Assembly: GCA_934630735.1 (NCBI GenBank)
Contig: CAKTWK010000014.1
Coordinates: forward strand, 1-52,838
DNA length: 52,838 nt
From: an uncultured Collinsella sp.
GTDB taxonomy: Bacteria > Actinomycetota > Coriobacteriia > Coriobacteriales > Coriobacteriaceae
Direction: 5' to 3'
Part shown: positions 1 through 7,816 of the stretch, one piece after another
Layout of the letters: each line of letters opens with the position of its first letter
How positions within the stretch are numbered: position 1 is the first letter of the stretch
Notes under the pieces: generated by a model
What the model was told of the DNA's origin: nothing
The model's database searches: none
The model's input: the letters and a program-made list of their open reading frames with translations, nothing else
Program-made: the position numbers and the translations under genes

Positions 1-118
1 TCCTTCGAAGTTAATTGAAGGGTACCGCCTCGCGGTGACATCGTCTATATGTCAACCTTGGTCTAACAGAGCCTTTTGTTTAGGGATGAATTATCCCGCA
101 GGTTGAGCATACGTCAGC

Positions 119-146
119 GAAAACGCGGTTTGTCAAAACCGCGTAA
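119..146 (-). terminator. Terminator after dapH
   Basis: Read on the minus strand, arms ACGCGGTTT and AAACCGCGT (123-144) close a 4-base loop and are followed by TTTTCG. It lies just after the dapH stop codon, so it is the likely end of the lysA-dapA-dapB-dapH transcript. The trailing TTTTCGCTGAC is also found at 22697-22707 beside a palindromic repeat. The remaining bases 1-118 contain no gene I can support. Confidence 0.7.
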
Positions 147-149
147 CTA

Positions 150-869
150 TTAAAGTTGACGTAAGCCCTCTTCCAGGCCGGTCTTGCTGTCGGTCTTCTC
201 GTCGCGCATCTTGATGACGCGGGCGGGAACGCCGGCCACGACGGCGCCGGCGGGGACGTCCTCGACGCACACGGCGCCGGCGGCAACGACAGCGCCCTTG
301 CCTACGTGCACGCCCTCCAGAACCACGGCGTTGGCGCCGATCATGACATCGTCCTCGATGATGACGGGCGTGGCGCTGGCGGGCTCTACGACGCCTGCCA
401 ACACGGTGCCGGCGCCGATGTGGCAGTTCTTACCCACGGTGGCGCGGCCGCCCAGCACGGCGCCCATATCGATCATGGAGCCTTCGCCGATGGCGGAGCC
501 GATGTTGATGATGGCACCCATCATGATGACGGCGCGATCGCCGATCTCGACGCGGTCGCGGATGATTGCGCCCGGCTCGATGCGGGCGTTGATGCCCTTA
601 AGGTCGAGCATGGGCACGGCGGAGTTGCGGCAGTCGTTCTCTACGTCGTAGTAGTCGATGGAGTCGGCGTTGGCGTCGAGGATTGCCTTGAGCTCATCCC
701 AGTCACCAAAGACGGTCTTGCCACGACGACCGCCGTAGACGTGCGCATTGCCCCACTGGACCTTCATGCCCGGCTTCTCGCGCACGTACAGTTTGACGGG
801 CGTCTTTTTAGGTGCTGTGGCGATGTAGTTGATAATCTCCTGTGCATCCATCTCGGCTGCATTGCTCAT
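150..869 (-). CDS. dapH: Tetrahydrodipicolinate N-acetyltransferase (DapH)
   Basis: A 239-residue protein. It has an N-terminal DapH-type domain (residues 1-90, including '[11 protein letters not shown]') and then hexapeptide repeats forming a left-handed beta helix (about 90-215, e.g. '[16 protein letters not shown]'). The family acetylates tetrahydrodipicolinate using acetyl-CoA in the acetyl branch of DAP/lysine synthesis. The length (about 235-240) and domain order match DapH rather than the succinyl enzyme DapD. The ATG follows AAAGGAG at 8 nt. It is the last gene of the lysA-dapA > dapB > dapH operon, 39 nt after dapB. The acetyl branch implies that an acetyl-DAP aminotransferase and a deacetylase exist; the divergent M20 gene at 4330 is a candidate for the latter. 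Confidence 0.93.
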   Translation of the reverse strand: MSNAAEMDAQEIINYIATAPKKTPVKLYVREKPGMKVQWGNAHVYGGRRGKTVFGDWDELKAILDANADSIDYYDVENDCRNSAVPMLDLKGINARIEPGAIIRDRVEIGDRAVIMMGAIINIGSAIGEGSMIDMGAVLGGRATVGKNCHIGAGTVLAGVVEPASATPVIIEDDVMIGANAVVLEGVHVGKGAVVAAGAVCVEDVPAGAVVAGVPARVIKMRDEKTDSKTGLEEGLRQL

Positions 870-908
870 TTGCTGTCTCTCCTTTGGGCGGATCCGGTTG
901 ATACCTGG

Positions 909-1649
909 TTAGGCAAACATGACCTGGTCGAACGTATAGAAGCCGTGCTCGCGGGTGACGAGCTTCTGGGCGGCTGCCAGGGCGCCGTTGACGAAGATCT
1001 GACGGCTCGTGGCGCGATGCGTGAGCGTGACTTCCTCGTCCTGGCCAAAGAAACTCGCTTCGTGCACGCCGGCGACAGTGCCACCGCGCAGCGAGTGCAT
1101 GCCGATCTCCTTGGGGTCGCGCGCTCCGCACATGCCCTCGCGGCCATAGACGGGGTGGTAGCCTGCCTCGGGCTCGGCTTCGACGACGGCATCGAGCAGC
1201 AACTTGGCAGTGCCGCTGGGGGCGTCGACCTTTTGGTTATGGTGCGTCTCGACGATTTCGCAGTCAAAGCCGGGCAGCTCGCGTGTGGCCTGTGCTACCA
1301 GATGGCGCAGGGCTGCGATACCGATGGAGTAATTGCCGGAGTGCATGACGCGGACGTTCTGACCCAGCTCGCGCAGGCGATCCATCTGATCGGGTGTGTA
1401 GCCCGTGGTGCCCGAGACCAACGCGGCACCCGTGCGCTCGACATAGGCGACGACGGCGTCGAAGGTCACGACGTTCGAGAAGTCGATGATGACGTCGGCT
1501 GCCGGGGCGTTTTCAAGCTCGGACAAGTCGAAACCGATCTGGGCTACGATGTCGAAAACGGGCTGACCGGCGGCGTCGACAACGCCCTCGGCGGTGGTGC
1601 GGATGAGCGAGCCCATACGGCCCGTTCCCATAATGACGGTCTTAATCAA
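909..1649 (-). CDS. dapB: 4-hydroxy-tetrahydrodipicolinate reductase (DapB)
   Basis: A 246-residue protein of normal DapB length. The N-terminal dinucleotide-binding motif is visible as 'GTGRMGS' (about residues 8-14), and the substrate-binding/catalytic segment as 'ETHHNQKVDAPSGTA'. It reduces the DapA product to tetrahydrodipicolinate with NAD(P)H. The predicted start is TTG, inside the sequence CTTGATTAA that also carries the DapA stop, so the two frames overlap by 8 nt and are probably translationally coupled. A GGGAG sits 9 nt upstream. An in-frame ATG seven codons in lies inside the nucleotide-binding fold and is unlikely to be the start. Confidence 0.93.
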   Translation of the reverse strand: MIKTVIMGTGRMGSLIRTTAEGVVDAAGQPVFDIVAQIGFDLSELENAPAADVIIDFSNVVTFDAVVAYVERTGAALVSGTTGYTPDQMDRLRELGQNVRVMHSGNYSIGIAALRHLVAQATRELPGFDCEIVETHHNQKVDAPSGTAKLLLDAVVEAEPEAGYHPVYGREGMCGARDPKEIGMHSLRGGTVAGVHEASFFGQDEEVTLTHRATSRQIFVNGALAAAQKLVTREHGFYTFDQVMFA

Positions 1650-3951
1650 GCAGACCAGCTCCCTTCAGAGCGTCGGTAAGTGCAGCGCGTGTGTCGTTGG
1701 CCATGGGGCACAGCGGCATGCGGTAGTTTGCCTCGATCATACCCATCTGAGCGAGCGCTTCCTTGACGGGGATGGGGTTGACCTCGCTAAAGAGGGCGTT
1801 GATGAACGGCTGACCGGCAATCTGGATATCGCGGGCGCGCTCCACGTCACCGTCCAGATAGGCGCGGCACATGTCGTGCACGAGCTGCGGCTGAACATCG
1901 GCCCACACGCTGATGGTGCCCGAGGCACCCAGGCTCATGAGCGGCACGGTGAGGGCGTCCTCGCCCGAGTACATGCGGAAGTCGTCGGACAGCAGGTGGG
2001 CGATCTTGGCCGCGTAGGCGACGTTGCCCGAGGCTTCCTTAATACCCATGATGTTGGGGTGCGCGGCCAAGCGCTCTACGTTGCGCTCGCTGATGCCGCA
2101 GCCGCAGCGGCCGGGGATGTTGTACAGGATGCAGGGGATATCTACGGCATCGGCCACGGTCTTAAAGTGCTGGTAGATGCCCTCTTCGTTGGACTTGTTG
2201 TAGTAGGGGGTAATGAGCAGCAGGCCGTCGGCGCCCAGGCCTTGGTAAGTGAGCGACTTGGTGAGCATGGTTTGCGTGGAGTTGGAGCCCGAGCCGGCGA
2301 TGACGGGGACGCGTCCTGCAACATGCTTGACCACGGCGGCGACAACGGAGTTGTCCTCGTCATCGGTCATTGTGGCGCTCTCGCCGGTGGTGCCCAGGGT
2401 GAGGATGGCGTCGGTGCCGTTTTGCAGGTGGAAATCGATAAGGCGCTCGAGTGCGTCAAAGTCGACGCTGCCGTCCTTTTTAAACGGCGTAACAAGGGCG
2501 ACGATTGAGCCCTCGAGGTTGCGGATGTCCATGTTCTTCTCCTTCGCTTCCGCGATCTGGATGCGTTTGTTCCATTGGGCGGCGACTGCCAGGCGCTCGT
2601 CCTGGGCGCGACGGCGGGCGCTTTCGGCGCGCGACTTGGCCAGCAGCTCACGACCGCACGGCAGCACGTCGAGCGTGGCAAAGTAATCACCCGGGCGCTC
2701 GGCGCGGCGGATAAGGTCGGCCGAGCCATCGGGACGCAGCAGGACCTCGGCGGAGCGCAGACGTCCGTTGTAGTTGTAGCCCATGGAGTAGCCATGCGCG
2801 CCGGTATCGTGGATCACGAGCAAGTCGCCCATGTCGATCCGCGGTAGCTCGCGGTTGATGGCGAACTTGTCGTTGTTCTCGCACAGATTGCCCGTAATGT
2901 CGTACGTGTTTGTGGCAGGCGCCGCGGTCTTGTCGGAGCCACCCGGCTGGCCCATCACCGTGATGTGGTGGTAGGCGCCATACATGGCAGGGCGGACCAG
3001 ATCGACGGCACTGGCGTCGACACCGATATAGTCCTTGTAGATCTGCTTCTCGTGGATGGCCTTGGTGACCAGGCAGCCGTAGGGGCCCATCATAAAGCGG
3101 CCCATCTCGGTGCAGATGGCCACATCGCCCATGCCGGCGGGAACCAGGATCTCGTCGTATGCCGCGTGCACCCCCTCGCCGATGGCGTGAATGTCGTTGG
3201 CCTGCTGCTCGGGCAGATAAGGGATGCCGACGCCGCCAGACAGATTGATGAAGGCGACGTGTGCGCCGGTCTCGCGCTCCAGGCGTACGGCAAGCTCAAA
3301 GAGGATGCGCGCAAGCTTGGGGTAGTAGTCGTTGGTGACGGTATTGCTGGCGAGGAAGGCGTGGATACCAAAGTCCTCGGCGCCCTTGGCCTTGAGCATG
3401 CGGAAGGCCTCGAAGAGCTGCTCGGTGGTCATACCGTATTTGGAGTCGCCGGGGTTATCCATGATGCCGTTGGAGAGCTGGAACAGGCCGCCCGGATTAA
3501 AGCGGCAGCTGACCGTCTTGGGGATGGGCCCTGCGACGCGCTCAAAGAACTCGATGTGGCTGATGTCGTCAAAGTTGACGATGGCACCCAGCTTGTCGGC
3601 GAGCTCAAAGTCCGCCGCCGGCGTGTCGTTAGACGAGAACATGATGTCGTGTCCGGTGATGCCCAGCGAGCGGGCGATCATGAGCTCGGTATAGCTCGAG
3701 CAATCGCAGCCGCAGCCGTATTCGTTGAGAATGGAGATGAGCGCCGGGTTGGGGTTGGCCTTGACGGCAAAGTATTCCTTAAAGCCCGGGTTCCATGCAA
3801 AGGCGTCGCGCACTTCTTGCATGTTGCGGCGGATGCCCGCCTCGTCGTATAGATGAAACGGCGTGGGGAACTGCTCGACGATATGCTCGAGTGTCTCCTT
3901 GTCCACAAACGGCTGCTTGGCCGCATACGCCTCGTTGGGGGTCAATGCCAT
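1642..3951 (-). CDS. lysA-dapA: LysA-DapA fusion: diaminopimelate decarboxylase + dihydrodipicolinate synthase
   Basis: One uninterrupted 769-codon frame. Residues 1 to about 450 are a fold-type III PLP decarboxylase of the LysA family: 'FAVKANPN' with the PLP lysine K64, the glycine-rich 'NLSGGVGIPYL', and the 'ICTEMGRFMMGP' and 'HDTGAHGYSMGYNYNGRLR' motifs. Residues 474-769 are a complete 296-residue DapA: 'VTPF', 'LGTTGES', 'ITPYYNKS' and the Schiff-base lysine K638 in 'MGIKEASG'. The two halves catalyse the last and first dedicated steps of lysine/DAP synthesis. The basic, alanine-rich linker (about 450-473) encodes AAGGAG 6 nt before the DapA ATG (2532-2530), so free DapA could also be made. 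A GAGG lies 10 nt before the LysA ATG. The operon is preceded by a lysine riboswitch. Confidence 0.9.
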   Translation of the reverse strand: MALTPNEAYAAKQPFVDKETLEHIVEQFPTPFHLYDEAGIRRNMQEVRDAFAWNPGFKEYFAVKANPNPALISILNEYGCGCDCSSYTELMIARSLGITGHDIMFSSNDTPAADFELADKLGAIVNFDDISHIEFFERVAGPIPKTVSCRFNPGGLFQLSNGIMDNPGDSKYGMTTEQLFEAFRMLKAKGAEDFGIHAFLASNTVTNDYYPKLARILFELAVRLERETGAHVAFINLSGGVGIPYLPEQQANDIHAIGEGVHAAYDEILVPAGMGDVAICTEMGRFMMGPYGCLVTKAIHEKQIYKDYIGVDASAVDLVRPAMYGAYHHITVMGQPGGSDKTAAPATNTYDITGNLCENNDKFAINRELPRIDMGDLLVIHDTGAHGYSMGYNYNGRLRSAEVLLRPDGSADLIRRAERPGDYFATLDVLPCGRELLAKSRAESARRRAQDERLAVAAQWNKRIQIAEAKEKNMDIRNLEGSIVALVTPFKKDGSVDFDALERLIDFHLQNGTDAILTLGTTGESATMTDDEDNSVVAAVVKHVAGRVPVIAGSGSNSTQTMLTKSLTYQGLGADGLLLITPYYNKSNEEGIYQHFKTVADAVDIPCILYNIPGRCGCGISERNVERLAAHPNIMGIKEASGNVAYAAKIAHLLSDDFRMYSGEDALTVPLMSLGASGTISVWADVQPQLVHDMCRAYLDGDVERARDIQIAGQPFINALFSEVNPIPVKEALAQMGMIEANYRMPLCPMANDTRAALTDALKGAGLLD
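2530..2544 (-). promoter_or_regulatory. Internal Shine-Dalgarno and start codon for DapA inside lysA-dapA
   Basis: On the minus strand the linker between the LysA and DapA halves reads AAGGAGAAGAACATG: a near-perfect ribosome site with 6-nt spacing before Met474, exactly where a stand-alone DapA would begin. No stop codon separates the halves. Both a fusion and a free 296-residue DapA are therefore possible. Confidence 0.7.
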
Positions 3952-4022
3952 GTCCCGTAAACCTCGCTATCCAGACGGCGCCATCTGCGCATCGAATCCG
4001 CATAGCGTGGACCCAATGTCCG

Positions 4023-4179
4023 GATAGCGCTCCCGCATTGCTGCAGACAGTCCTGCGGGTGTTTCCCGCAGGCCCACCAGGTTGTTCGTGCCCGAAAAAC
4101 CCAGTTCGGCGGGTTTCGCCTCCCCGCGGGGTCAAAGCCTGCCGGCTCGCCCGCGGTTCTTCGTGCCCGCGCCTCTATC
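4023..4179 (-). promoter_or_regulatory. Lysine riboswitch (L box) upstream of lysA-dapA
   Basis: The minus strand carries the lysine-aptamer signature in order: GATAGAGGCGCG at the 5' side, GGGGAGGCGAAACCCGCCGAA in two parts around the P3-type loop (GGGGAGGCG, CGCCGAA), then CTGGTGGGCCTGCGGG ... CCCGCAGGACTGTC (P5 region), and a closing GAGCGCTATCC. GATAG (4179-4175) pairs with CTATC (4027-4023) as P1. Downstream, GGATAGCG (near 3970) can pair with CGCTATCC at the aptamer end (12 bp with one G-U), or with a second CGCTAT copy nearby, and lies beside the GAGG before the lysA ATG. This suggests control of translation or termination, but which state is ON cannot be decided by eye. High lysine is expected to repress. 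Confidence 0.85.
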
Positions 4180-4183
4180 AAGT

Positions 4184-4219
4184 GGTAACGACCCTACCAC
4201 GTTGCACTTTACCAAACAA
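4184..4219 (-). promoter_or_regulatory. Candidate promoter of the lysA-dapA operon
   Basis: The minus strand has TTGTTT (4219-4214), a 17-bp spacer and TAGGGT (4196-4191). This would place the transcript start about 5 nt before the lysine aptamer. The elements are imperfect, but spacing and position fit well. Confidence 0.4.
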
Positions 4220-4329
4220 GAGTATTCGTATATAACGTTTAAAAAATGCAGGGATATGCTGGAAACATGTGTGCCACAATCCTGTATCACAATAAGTTGC
4301 AACAGGTGTGTCTCACGAAAGGATCCCCT

Positions 4330-5517
4330 ATGACCGAGCTCCAAGAACTCCGTCGCTATCGCCGCGACCTTCATCGCATTCCGGAGCTCGATTTCGATCT
4401 TCCTCAAACCATTGCCTATATCGAAGGCGTGCTGGCGCCGCTCGCATGCGAGGTGACCCATCCGTGCCCCAGCTGCGTCTGCGCTTTCTTCGACGCTGGC
4501 GTTGGCGCCGCGCATGCCACAGCGATTCGCGCTGATATGGATGCACTGCCCATTGCCGAGGCAACGGGGACAGTGTTCGCCTCGACCCATCCCGGCAAGA
4601 TGCACGCTTGCGGACATGACGGACACATGGCTATGGCACTTGCCGCCGCGACATATGTCGACCGTACGATTCGCGAGCAGCCGGGCGCCATGAGGCGCAA
4701 CGCGCTCTTTGTGTTCCAGCCGGCCGAGGAAACGACCGGTGGTGCCAAGACGGTGTGCGAGAGCGGCGTGTTCGAGCGCTACGGGGCGGATCGCATCTTC
4801 GGCTTCCACGTGTGGCCCGATCTACCCGCCGGCACGTTGGCGAGCTGCTCCGGTCCGTTGCTGGCGCGTTCGAGTGAGACACACATTCATATTCACGGGA
4901 CGAGCATCCATATCGCTAAGACCTATGGCGTTCCGGTCGAGGAGTCGCACGATGCGGCGCTGGCGGCCGCCAAGTTCTTGGTTGCCGAGCGTGAGCTGAT
5001 GGACGAGCTGGGCACCGACGAGCCCTGTATCGGTAAGTTTGGTCTGCTGCAGGCCGGTACGGTTTGCAATGCGGTGGCGGGGGAGGCCCATGTTGCCGGC
5101 AGCCTACGTGTGTTTACGGACGACATGTTCGACCACGCGCGCGAGGGCGTGCGCCGCGTTTTGGACGATGCCTGCGCCGCAACGGGCTGCACATATGACC
5201 TCGATTTTGCCGAGGGCTATCCGCCGGTCGATAACGACCCTGAGCTGTTCGCCCACATTGCGCCTGCCTTGCCCGGGCTGCAACTCGTGGATGAGCCTTT
5301 GCTGATTGCCGAGGACTTTGCTTTCTATCAGCGCCATCTGCCGGGCGTGTTTTTCCTGCTGGGCACGGGTATGCCAGAGGACCAAGACAACCCGATCGAC
5401 GCTGATGGCTGCCCAGCCTATGCCACAAGCGCTCTGCATACCGATAGCATGCTCTTCGACGAGGAAATCCTACTCAAGGGCCTCGATGTCTACAAACGAT
5501 TGCTTTTGCTTGACTAA
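4330..5517 (+). CDS. M20 family amidohydrolase; candidate N-acetyl-diaminopimelate deacetylase
   Basis: A 395-residue zinc amidohydrolase of the M20D (hippurate hydrolase/AbgB/DapL-like) group. Metal-binding segment: 'HACGHDGH' (residues 92-99); catalytic glutamate segment: 'FQPAEETTGGA'. The start is the ATG after GAAAGGA at 6-7 nt; the longer frame from 4246 has no ribosome site. The lid/dimerisation segment is atypical: where relatives usually have GKGGHAAxPH, this reads 'GTSIHIAKTYGVP'. The gene is divergent from the riboswitch-controlled lysA-dapA-dapB-dapH operon. Because DapH makes acetylated intermediates, a deacetylase is needed, so this is a reasonable but unproven candidate. Another N-acyl amino acid or peptide hydrolase is the alternative. 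Confidence 0.8.
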   Translation: MTELQELRRYRRDLHRIPELDFDLPQTIAYIEGVLAPLACEVTHPCPSCVCAFFDAGVGAAHATAIRADMDALPIAEATGTVFASTHPGKMHACGHDGHMAMALAAATYVDRTIREQPGAMRRNALFVFQPAEETTGGAKTVCESGVFERYGADRIFGFHVWPDLPAGTLASCSGPLLARSSETHIHIHGTSIHIAKTYGVPVEESHDAALAAAKFLVAERELMDELGTDEPCIGKFGLLQAGTVCNAVAGEAHVAGSLRVFTDDMFDHAREGVRRVLDDACAATGCTYDLDFAEGYPPVDNDPELFAHIAPALPGLQLVDEPLLIAEDFAFYQRHLPGVFFLLGTGMPEDQDNPIDADGCPAYATSALHTDSMLFDEEILLKGLDVYKRLLLLD

Positions 5518-5532
5518 GGCGTGAAGGACAAT

Positions 5533-5568
5533 TTGTTCTAGAAAACACGAACAAACGTACGATATAAT
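5533..5568 (+). promoter_or_regulatory. higBA promoter with inverted-repeat operator
   Basis: A consensus TATAAT (5563-5568) lies about 50 nt before higB. Just upstream, TTGTTC (5533-5538) and GAACAA (5549-5554) form an inverted repeat over the -35 region, which has no good -35 hexamer of its own. This is where a HigA-type antitoxin would be expected to bind for autorepression. Confidence 0.55.
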
Positions 5569-5619
5569 AGAGATGTAAGTCTATAGAAACGTTTGACGTT
5601 GCTAACGTAAGGCGATACT

Positions 5620-5901
5620 ATGATTGCATCGTATAAAGATGAGGATACCGAACGTTTTGCGATGGGTGTGCGGGTTAGGAGGTTCGTACCCTTTGAGCGG
5701 GTCGCATTGAGGAAGATTCGTCAGCTGCAGGTTTGTGCTTCGCTTGATGATCTTCGCGTTCCGCCGGGCAACCGTCTCGAAGCCTTGAAGGGCGATCGCG
5801 CCGGCCAATATAGCATCCGTGTTAACGAGCGCTATCGGGTCTGTTTTGAGTGGAGACAGGGGATGGCTTGGAATGTCGAAATCATCGATTATCACAAGTG
5901 A
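5620..5901 (+). CDS. higB: HigB-type mRNA interferase toxin
   Basis: A 93-residue RelE/HigB-superfamily toxin. The family cleaves mRNA on the ribosome. Visible features are 'LRVPPGNRLEALKGDRAGQYSIRVNERYRVCFEW' split around the basic strand (about residues 47-80), followed by 'VEIIDYHK' at the C terminus, both typical of HigB. The gene precedes its antitoxin, the HigBA order, and overlaps it by 29 nt. The start ATG has AAGG 7 nt upstream. The full-length frame suggests an intact module. Confidence 0.88.
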   Translation: MIASYKDEDTERFAMGVRVRRFVPFERVALRKIRQLQVCASLDDLRVPPGNRLEALKGDRAGQYSIRVNERYRVCFEWRQGMAWNVEIIDYHK

Positions 5902-6214
5902 CGAGACTGCACCCGATTTGCTGCCGCCGGTGACTCCTGGCGAGCTCCTCAAAGAGGAATTTCTTGTCCCTATGGGCATTTCTCAATATCGCCTCGCCAA
6001 GGAGACCGGGATTCCGGCTCAGCGTATCGGGCAGATTGTCTTGGGAAAACGTCGCGTGACGGCCGACACCGACCTCCGTCTTTGCCGTTATTTTGGTCTG
6101 ACGGATGGTTATTGGCTGCGCGCTCAGGTGGCGTTTGACCTTGAGGCCGAGAAAAGGCGGATTGAACCGGAACTCGATAAGATCGTTCCTGTTCAACAGG
6201 CCATCGCACTGTAG
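5873..6214 (+). CDS. higA: HigA-type antitoxin (XRE family)
   Basis: A 113-residue antitoxin. It contains the hallmark 'PVTPGELLKEEFLVPMGISQYRLAKETGIPAQRIGQIVLGKRRVT' region (about residues 19-65, quoted by key parts PGELLKEEF and QYRLAKETGIP), a helix-turn-helix characteristic of the VapI/HigA family, and then 'YWLRAQVAFDL'. It should neutralise HigB and bind the inverted repeat at 5533-5554. I chose the ATG at 5873, which overlaps the end of higB; a longer frame from 5819 would lie deep inside higB and is unlikely. The ribosome site is weak, consistent with coupled translation. Confidence 0.87.
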   Translation: MSKSSIITSDETAPDLLPPVTPGELLKEEFLVPMGISQYRLAKETGIPAQRIGQIVLGKRRVTADTDLRLCRYFGLTDGYWLRAQVAFDLEAEKRRIEPELDKIVPVQQAIAL

Positions 6215-6238
6215 TGCTCAAAGATGATGGGGGTGACG

Positions 6239-6562
6239 ATGGAACGACGTCGACAGTCTGCCGTATATAGTCCGGGTGGATGCGGGTGCGGCTTGTTGCT
6301 GCTTCCGGTTATCGCCGTGAGCGTTGGCTTGATGTTTGTGCTTGCCGGGTTTGCCGCGGTGGCGCTCGTGCTGTTGATTGTGGCTATTGGCGTGACGATC
6401 TGGCTGTGCCGTTCTCGCGAGCAACGTCGTGCCGATGGTAAGACCAATGTTGGATGGGTCGTCTTCCTGATCATTGCGTACCCGCTGAGTGTCAGCTACC
6501 TGGTGTTCTTTGCCTTATTGATGATCAGTGCCTTTACCGGGGAATCCGTCACGGTGGGTTGA
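6239..6562 (+). CDS. Small three-helix membrane protein, unknown function
   Basis: A 107-residue protein that I do not recognise. It starts with basic 'MERRRQSAVYSPGGCGCG' and has three hydrophobic segments (about residues 18-36, 38-56 and 75-97), separated by a basic loop 'CRSREQRRADGKT'. The ATG at 6239 has GGGGG 5 nt upstream; an earlier in-frame ATG at 6224 is possible. It sits 24 nt after higA but reads as an unrelated envelope protein. The 164 nt after it lead into the lipoprotein gene. Confidence 0.65.
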   Translation: MERRRQSAVYSPGGCGCGLLLLPVIAVSVGLMFVLAGFAAVALVLLIVAIGVTIWLCRSREQRRADGKTNVGWVVFLIIAYPLSVSYLVFFALLMISAFTGESVTVG

Positions 6563-6670
6563 TGCGCTGCCAGCAGACGGTCGTGCAAAGTGCGTTTGCT
6601 CGGCGTTCGGATAACTGCATTGGTCGTTTACCGCAACCTTAGCTCTCAGCTAATGAATTCAAGTTTAATT

Positions 6671-6718
6671 CTTCCTACGATGTGCTGTGTGCCGGCGCGG
6701 TAGCCGGATCGTAGGAAG
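6671..6718 (+). promoter_or_regulatory. 5' leader hairpin covering the lipoprotein ribosome site
   Basis: CTTCCTACGAT (6671-6681) is perfectly complementary to ATCGTAGGAAG (6708-6718), with an extra inner stem CCGGC/GCCGG (6692-6707). The right arm contains the Shine-Dalgarno AGGAAGG used by the ATG at 6727, so the folded RNA would hide the ribosome site. It could act as a translational switch or thermosensor. An operator palindrome is the alternative. Confidence 0.5.
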
Positions 6719-6726
6719 GATGCATA

Positions 6727-7269
6727 ATGAAAAAGCTCGAAAACGAAGTGCTGCTGAGCCGTCGCGCTGCACTGGGCGCATTCGCCACCGTCGCCTTGGG
6801 GACTGCCGGTCTTCTTGCCGGTTGTGGTAGCGATAAGGCGACCGTCACCGAGGACGCTGGCGATGGCGACAAGAAGGAAGAGACGAAGAAGGAAGAGCAG
6901 TCTACGACTGACCTGGCGGTTGGCGCGACGGTGACCACGGCTGCCGGTCTTTCCGTCGTTGTCGATTCCGTCCAGCCTGGCCTCACAAATTATGACGGTT
7001 CGACCATGACGGGTATTCACGTCACGTACGTCAACAATGGCGATGAGGGCGCAGATTACAATATCTACGACTGGAAGGGCGAGGACGCCAACGGCGCTCA
7101 ACAGAATCAGGGTTACTACAGCGAGGGCTCCGATGAGCTGCAGTCTGGTACCCTTGCCGCCGGTGGCTCCGTGGCGGGCAATATCTACTTTGATGGCGAC
7201 ATCAAGAAGGCGCTGTATTTTGCCAACATGTTTGATAAGTCTGCCACTGCAAGCTGGGTGCTGGCCTAG
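6727..7269 (+). CDS. Secreted lipoprotein with DUF4352-like domain
   Basis: A 180-residue precursor. The N terminus is MKKLENEVLLSRRAALGAF..., with a twin-arginine-like SRR, a hydrophobic core and the lipobox LLAGC (Cys about residue 33). An acidic/lysine-rich linker (about 40-60) follows, then a beta-sandwich-like region ('TAAGLSVVVDSVQPG', 'GIHVTYVNNGDEGADYN', 'GTLAAGGSVAGNIYFDG') resembling DUF4352/telokin-like domains of exported lipoproteins. No enzyme motif is seen. The same-strand neighbours are an HTH protein 39 nt downstream and a Ser/Thr kinase, so a surface-sensing role is possible but unproven. Confidence 0.75.
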   Translation: MKKLENEVLLSRRAALGAFATVALGTAGLLAGCGSDKATVTEDAGDGDKKEETKKEEQSTTDLAVGATVTTAAGLSVVVDSVQPGLTNYDGSTMTGIHVTYVNNGDEGADYNIYDWKGEDANGAQQNQGYYSEGSDELQSGTLAAGGSVAGNIYFDGDIKKALYFANMFDKSATASWVLA

Positions 7270-7308
7270 CATGTCGCTACCGTTGCTCCGTATGGGAGGT
7301 GAAGTCGT

Positions 7309-7731
7309 ATGCCCGATAAAAAGCTGACCGAGGAGTTGCTCAATGAGCTTCTCGATGCGCCGAACATCGATGGCTATATCAGGGAGCACGACTTTGCCGC
7401 CCCGTCGCTTTCGGACTACCTGAAGCAGCTGCTGCAGGAAAAGGGCTTGGAGCGCTCGCGCGTGGTTCGTATGGCCGATCTCAATGAGACCTTTGGCTAT
7501 CAGATCTTTACCGGTGCGCGGCATCCGAGTCGCAATAAGGTGCTGCAGATTGCCTTTGCGATGGCGCTGACGCTCAAAGAGGCCAACCGTGCACTGACGG
7601 CTGCCGGGGTAAGCGTCCTCAACTGCAAGGATCGCCGTGATGCGATTATCATCTTTTGCATCGATCGCGGGTGCAGCCTCCAAAAGGTCAACGAGGAGCT
7701 GTATCGCTTTGGCGAGGAGACGGTGAGTTAG
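7309..7731 (+). CDS. Helix-turn-helix protein, XRE-like
   Basis: A 140-residue protein. The central part (about residues 33-95: 'LSDYLKQLLQEKGLERSRVVRMADLN', 'YQIFTGARHPSRNKVLQIAF', quoted in part) looks like a divergent XRE/Cro helix-turn-helix in which the usual turn residues are replaced. A helical tail containing 'DAIIIFCIDRGCSLQKVNEELYRFG' (key parts) follows. The ATG has GGGAGG 8-9 nt upstream. It lies directly before the membrane Ser/Thr kinase; proteins of this kind next to such kinases may be substrates or partners. That is inference from position only. Confidence 0.7.
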   Translation: MPDKKLTEELLNELLDAPNIDGYIREHDFAAPSLSDYLKQLLQEKGLERSRVVRMADLNETFGYQIFTGARHPSRNKVLQIAFAMALTLKEANRALTAAGVSVLNCKDRRDAIIIFCIDRGCSLQKVNEELYRFGEETVS

Positions 7732-7816
7732 CGACTGATATCTGAGCCGGCGGGGCTGCCGAACAACGATGCAAGCGAACGGGGCGCGGATGCCATGGGG
7801 TGTCTGCGCCCTGCGC

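Noticed and set aside
1..118. Short frames at the left edge
   Set aside because: None has a ribosome site or recognisable product; small hairpins such as GACAT/ATGTC are too weak to name.
306..1679. 457-codon plus-strand frame across dapH and dapB
   Set aside because: Antisense shadow of two confident genes, with repetitive Ala/Asp/Gly/Val composition and no ribosome site.
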